Shown: piece after piece, positions 54,501-60,500 of the stretch | How positions within the stretch are numbered: position 1 is the first letter of the stretch | Layout: the number at the start of each line of letters is the position of its first letter | The notes under the pieces: model-generated | Told to the model about the DNA's origin: nothing | Seen by the model: only the letters and a program-made list of their open reading frames with translations | Database searches by the model: none | Made by a program: the position numbers and the translations under genes | Origin: Gari tellinella | Taxonomy: Eukaryota; Mollusca; Bivalvia; Cardiida; Psammobiidae | Length of the DNA stretch: 64,000 bases | Assembly (NCBI GenBank): GCA_922989275.2 | Contig: OV277857.1 | Coordinates: 7,378,001 to 7,442,000, forward strand | Direction of reading: 5' to 3'

Positions 54501-57500
54501 GAATCTGTGACAATATTTATGTGAAAAAAAAAATCTTTTTTCCCATCCAAGGTCGGATCTCGATTGAGGTTTCAGAAAGGGCTGTGTTATTTAATATCGT
54601 ATACTCGATTCCGACCTGAATGGGCCAAAAGAGCTCCGCATTATTAAGGTACACAAACAGCAAACGTATCGGTAGTAAAAGGAAGTGCATAATTCGGCAA
54701 TGAAATGAAATTATTCGATAATTTAGTAATTGCTAAGTAAACTTATTTTGAGGGAGGAAAGTGTTTACGAAATAATCGTATTAGAGCAGTGGTTGCAAAT
54801 TAGACTGCTTCAAGATATGAGGTAAAGTGAAAATGATTTATTATTACAGTGAAACCTCCGAATACCGAACCTCTCCGGACCGAGGAAAAAGTTCGGTTTT
54901 CAGAGGTTTCCAGTTTAGGGAGGTTTTTTCAAATGAACAAGAATTGATCCATATGTTTATGAACTATCTGTGTTCTTAAAGCATGCATTTACTATTAAAT
55001 AGCATTAATGATATATCAGGTACTGTAACATAATAAAACTTAAGTTTTTATAACGCAAACATGCAAATGCATTTACGTAATTTATGTTTCAGGCAACTAA
55101 TGTCTATTTTCCCCATCATCTATTATGGAAAATTTCCATCTGCTTTCTGACAGTTTTCTTTTTTGTTAAAAGTGTCTTTCATGATTTTTAACCCTACTCC
55201 AGCTTATTAGCATATATTGACATTTTTTTTATTTGAAAAAAAAAAAAACTTAAAAAAAAACCAACCCCAGACTTGGTGCAGATCCAGATCACTCTGGCCC
55301 TGGAGCAGAAGCTGTTAGCACACATACCTACATCCTGTTTACTGCTGATTAGATTATGACACCTTTTATGATAACACATGGCACCCACAAATGGCTGTGA
55401 TTTCAACTGATCCACTAAAATCACAGTGTCAAACATGCTTGTGTATTACATTTTGCAATAGGCGTTCGGTTTTCAGAGGTAGATTTGTATAGAAATAGTC
55501 TGAATTTTCAAAACAAATTGTTCGGTTTCCGGAATTCGGAGGTTCCGGTATTCGGAGGTTTTTCTTATATAGAACAAAGAACAATATTTTCGGGACCAAA
55601 ATATTTGTTCGGTTTAGGGAGAATTCCGGTTTTCGGGGGTACGGTTTTCGGAGGTTTCACTGTATTACTATTGTTGCTATTCTTCTTCTTATTATTATTA
55701 TTCAACATGTAATTGCGTACTATTTGTTAGACGATGTGAGACGAAACAAGTTTCTGCATTAGCATCTACTAAAATGGTTTCACATCGTCTCGCATATAAT
55801 ACGCCGGAGTCGACATTGGTTTTGATTGTTGTTTTCTTTAATACTCGGATGCTGTTTGAGTTTACATAACAATACAGTTCAACATAATACATACACATGA
55901 ATATAATGGCTCGTTGGAGCATACACCCAAAAAAAAATAAAAGAGGCAGCGACACATACAGTCAAACCCGAGTAGAGCGGTCACGCTAAAAGTGACAATA
56001 TGATTGACATGTAGATGGGTGGCAGCTTAGTACAGGACAGAAACACTGCAGCCAGACCTCTGTCCTATACCAGAACTGGACGCCCAAGACAGGTCCGACT
56101 AAATCGTCACTACCGAAAATAATATGGAGGTTTTTACATGTATTTACAATTTCCTACATGTATACATAGACATCATACATGTAATTACAAAAAGGTATAT
56201 ATATTCAAGTTTTCAGGCGCATTCTACTTTAACTTCTTCGCTGCCATATTTTAGACTGGTAGGGAAAGTTGTCAAATGCAGATGTATGACAGGTTAATAT
56301 TATTATTATTTATTAATTTTCAATTTTATAACTGTATTTTAAATGTAGATAAATTCAACGCAGTATTTATGTAAAGAGTAGATTGGAACCTGATTAGACA
56401 TTACCCTACCTGCAATTAACTAGATGTGGTTCTATTACTAAAATATTGTTAATACGATGTGAAATCATAACACCACATAGCTTTTGTACACCTTTAATTT
56501 TATTTTTTACTGAAAAAATGCAATATAGTAAATATTCTATATGTCATAGCAGATAGTAGTTTAAAGCTGAAAGTAAAGCAGAATGGGCCTTAAGGAGCAT
56601 TGTGCTTTACTTCCAATCTGCTTTAAGTGGTCACCTGCCTTCAAAACTGGAAACAGGCTATGGGGTATAGAGTTAAAGACAGGTGGTACAGTGGAGAATC
56701 TGTTATTCTTTCCCATTAAACGCAAACGTACGCAAACGCAAAGCGCTAAAACGTAGAAAAGAACAACTTTTGGACAATTCTGATATTTCATGTTTATCTT
56801 GGTGGCAAAAAGTTTGGAGCCTGATCAGACGCCGGGTTACCCGGCGTCTGATCTGGCTCCAAACTGTTTGCACTGCAAATAATAGTTTTAGCGTAAACGC
56901 GTTTATTGGGAAAGAATAACAGATTCTCCACTGTACATGACATTAGTAATGCTGACAAATGTCCTCTCCTGATGAATGATTCTTATGCAACTTTTCCTTC
57001 ATCTTAATTGGTGGTAGCTCAAAAGAAACAACTGAAAGTAAAGCAGAAATCTCTAGTGATTTCTGCTTTACTTTTACCCAGTTTTAACTCTTTCAACACC
57101 ATTTGACCTGTTTAAAATCTAGTCATTACATTTGTAAACAGTGTAGATCCAGATCAGAGGGCTCCTATAGAAGCCATCTGATTTGGGTCTACACTGTTGT
57201 TTGCTAATTTAGACCAGTATTTATTAAACTACCAAGAATTCCAAATAGAGTGGTTCATGTTTCGGTAATTTAAATGATCCACAAGGGAACCAAAAAACTG
57301 TAGTTAAGCTGTCATCTATCTTACAAGTTGAATAGAATGTCCCAGATAAAGGATAATAAAACAAAACCGTCAGAACTATACTCAATGAAGACTTTGTTTT
57401 TCAGTGGTAATCTTTGAGCCTGAGATTGGCATACAGACTTGCCTGGAGGGATCCAGAACATGCCATGAGAATTCCCAGTGTTTGGACTTTCCTGACGGAT

Positions 57501-60500
57501 TTTGCTGCGAGTGTGTCCCTCCAACATATGGCAATGGAAAACATTGTATTCAGCCAGGTAAGTTGGTTGTTTGATGTGTTTTAACCCTTTCCCCAATAGA
57601 AGCGCCTGTTAGCGCTTTTAATATATTTCTTTACTGAAGAAAATAGTTCCAATGTATACTGTTACAAATAAGAATCATAAGAAATATTTTCTATATTCTA
57701 GCAGATAATAGCTTAAAGCAGGCTGTGGGGTAATGGGTTAATAATAATATAAGAGCCATACAGCAGAGAATATCACACATACAGTGCATATTTACCAATC
57801 CAAGGTCTGACATAGAACAGAGTAACACAACACGAGACAAAACAATAGAAAAGTGATGGCTGAAATAATTCATTAAAAAAAAGTATTCAGTCTTTGAGAG
57901 CAATAAGAGTATAGCTTGTAAATATTATAATGAAATGTGCATGACTATAAATAGGAGTAATGCCAATGTACACAATATAAGCGAACTGACATGGTGTCAA
58001 TCATTTCGTTGTGGTGTTACAAACAAATTAACATGTTTGAAATATTCATATAAGAATCTTCGCCCACTAAGAATATCTATCATTTGAACTGTTACATTAT
58101 ACACTAGCTAATAATAACATTATGAAATGCAAGCTCTTGTCTTACAGATCCTGTAAGAAAATAGTACAGAAAACAGTGAAGACCCTGATCAGGTAGCTCA
58201 TTCTAGAAATGTCTGATCTGGGTCTACCCTGTTTTGAAAATTTGTCAAAATATACTTATAGCATGAGAAGTGTTAATGTATCTCCAGGGCTGCCATAAGT
58301 TGACATGAAAAATCCTAAGATTTCCAAGCTTGCATTTTTCAAGTGCGATTTAATGAATCGTACCTTTACCCATTAGCCTTTTTCTTGTTTTGTTGACATG
58401 CGACTACTTAAAGCAGGCTGTAAGTAAAGCAGAATGCGCCTTAGGGCGCATTCTGCTTTACTTTCAGCCTGCTTTAAGCTACTATGTACTGGGAAAAAAT
58501 CCGGAGATTTAGGAAAAATCCGGAGAAATGGCAGCCCTGTATCTCCGAAAGTCCGAAAGTCCATCACATATTGCATAAAAAGTAGAAATCTAATGATATC
58601 TAAAGTTAGTAAACCATTGCTCCATAGATACACATATTTATGCATTTAATTTATGCCTCCACTCAAGAAAATGGTTCCACTTTATACAATCATGAATATG
58701 CATCATAAGAAATATTTTCCATATTTTTGTAGATTGTAGCTAGCTTAAAGCAGGCTGAAACGAAAGTAAAATGCACCTAAAGGCGCATTTTGCTTGACGT
58801 TCAATCTGCTGTGTGGTTACCAGTCTTTCAACCGTTACCCCATAGCCTGCTTCTAGTTTTGAGACAGGTATCCACTTAAAACAAGTTGAAAGTAAAGTAG
58901 AATGTGGCTTAAGGCACATTCTACTTTACTTTCAACCTGCTTTAAGCTACCATCTGCTTGAATATGATTTTTTCTTTGGATAGATATTAATAACTGTATT
59001 AATTGTAACTGTTTTCTACAGTGCCTGAATATATTAAAAATGTAAAAAGTGCATAATTAAGGAATTACGGTTTAAAACTAGACACACAGGGGCGTAGCTT
59101 GGCCAAAATGAAAGTGTAGGCATACCTTTTCTAGGGGGGGGGGGGGGGGGGGGGGGTCCGGGGGCATGCTCCCCCGGGAAAATGTTGAGTTCTACAACAC
59201 TGGAGACGCATTTAACGAGGTTCTGGGGAGACATTTATACGAAAAATTAATGAGACGAAAAGCTTAAAAACCGGACAATTTTATTTTATTGCAAAGAAAT
59301 ATGTCTGCATATATTTTCTTGAGAAAAAAGCAAACAAAATAAAACAACCCCCACCCACCCACGTCAATCAGTATATAATAGGGTCTGATACCTACCGTAA
59401 TTTTTTATTTAACAGACTCGCTACCTTTTCTAGGGGGTCGGGGGCATGTTCCCACGGAAATTTTTTGAGATCTACAACACTGGAAACGCATTTAAGGAGG
59501 GTCTGGGGAGACATTTATATGAAGAAGTAATGAAATGAAAAGCTTAAAATAACAAACAATTGTAACTTTTTGCAAAAGAATATGTCTGCATTATTTTCTT
59601 GAAAAAACCCAACAACAACCCAACGTCAATTAGTAGCCTATATCATAGTATACCGTAATTTTTTCATTAACAGATTCGCTACTTGAAATTATTTGGACGT
59701 AACTTTCTTTTCGGGACAAGTTGATCATGAGGGGATGGGGTGGTTCCTAGATGGCATTTGGCTTGTTCTGAGGACGTTTTGTGCGTCCAAGACAGGTGAA
59801 ATTCTGCTATAAATCTATGTAAAAAGTCGGCTGAGAATAACATTAAATTGTCTGTTCCATGTTAATATAATGTAATTGTTGACAGGTTGTCTTCCATTAA
59901 TCTCTAAGTTGGACTCTAAAACCATCCTATTCCTATTTTATTGCATTTTTTTACTTTTAAAATCGTCGCAAATATGAGGACAGGGTGTAAGCAGTGGCGT
60001 GTGTTTTGCATAAGGCAGTTGCATGTACAAATGAACATGCATGCCAACGGGGTGAAAAATTACTCAGGACTACCAGCGGTGACGTCAGGGTATTCTCGAC
60101 ATACAGGGCAAGCATTACCGACGTCAGAATGGGTTTTGGTGACCTAGTTGTGAGCTCACAAGACTCGGGCATAATATCAAGGCTGAAACATCGGTGAAAA
60201 ATTACTCAGGACTACCAGCGGTGACGTCAGGGTATTCATGTCATACAGGACAAGCATTACCGACGTCAGAATGGGTTTTGGTGACCTAGTTGTGACCTCA
60301 GAAGACTCGGGCATAATATCAAGAGGTGAAACATCGGTGACGTCGGTAATGAACATGCATGCCAACGGGGTGACTAGACCAATTATTAAGTGTTCTCTTT
60401 CTTACTAGGGGGTCCGGGGGTATGCGCCCCCGGGAAATTTTTATTCCTAGATAGTTTCTAGATGCGTTCTGATGTCTTTCCCGCGTTTGATAGTGGAAAA

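Noticed and set aside
55194..55436. 80-codon cysteine-containing frame on the - strand
   Set aside because: It lies inside a family H-like transposon, lacks conserved motifs and ends in a homopolymer-derived phenylalanine/lysine run.
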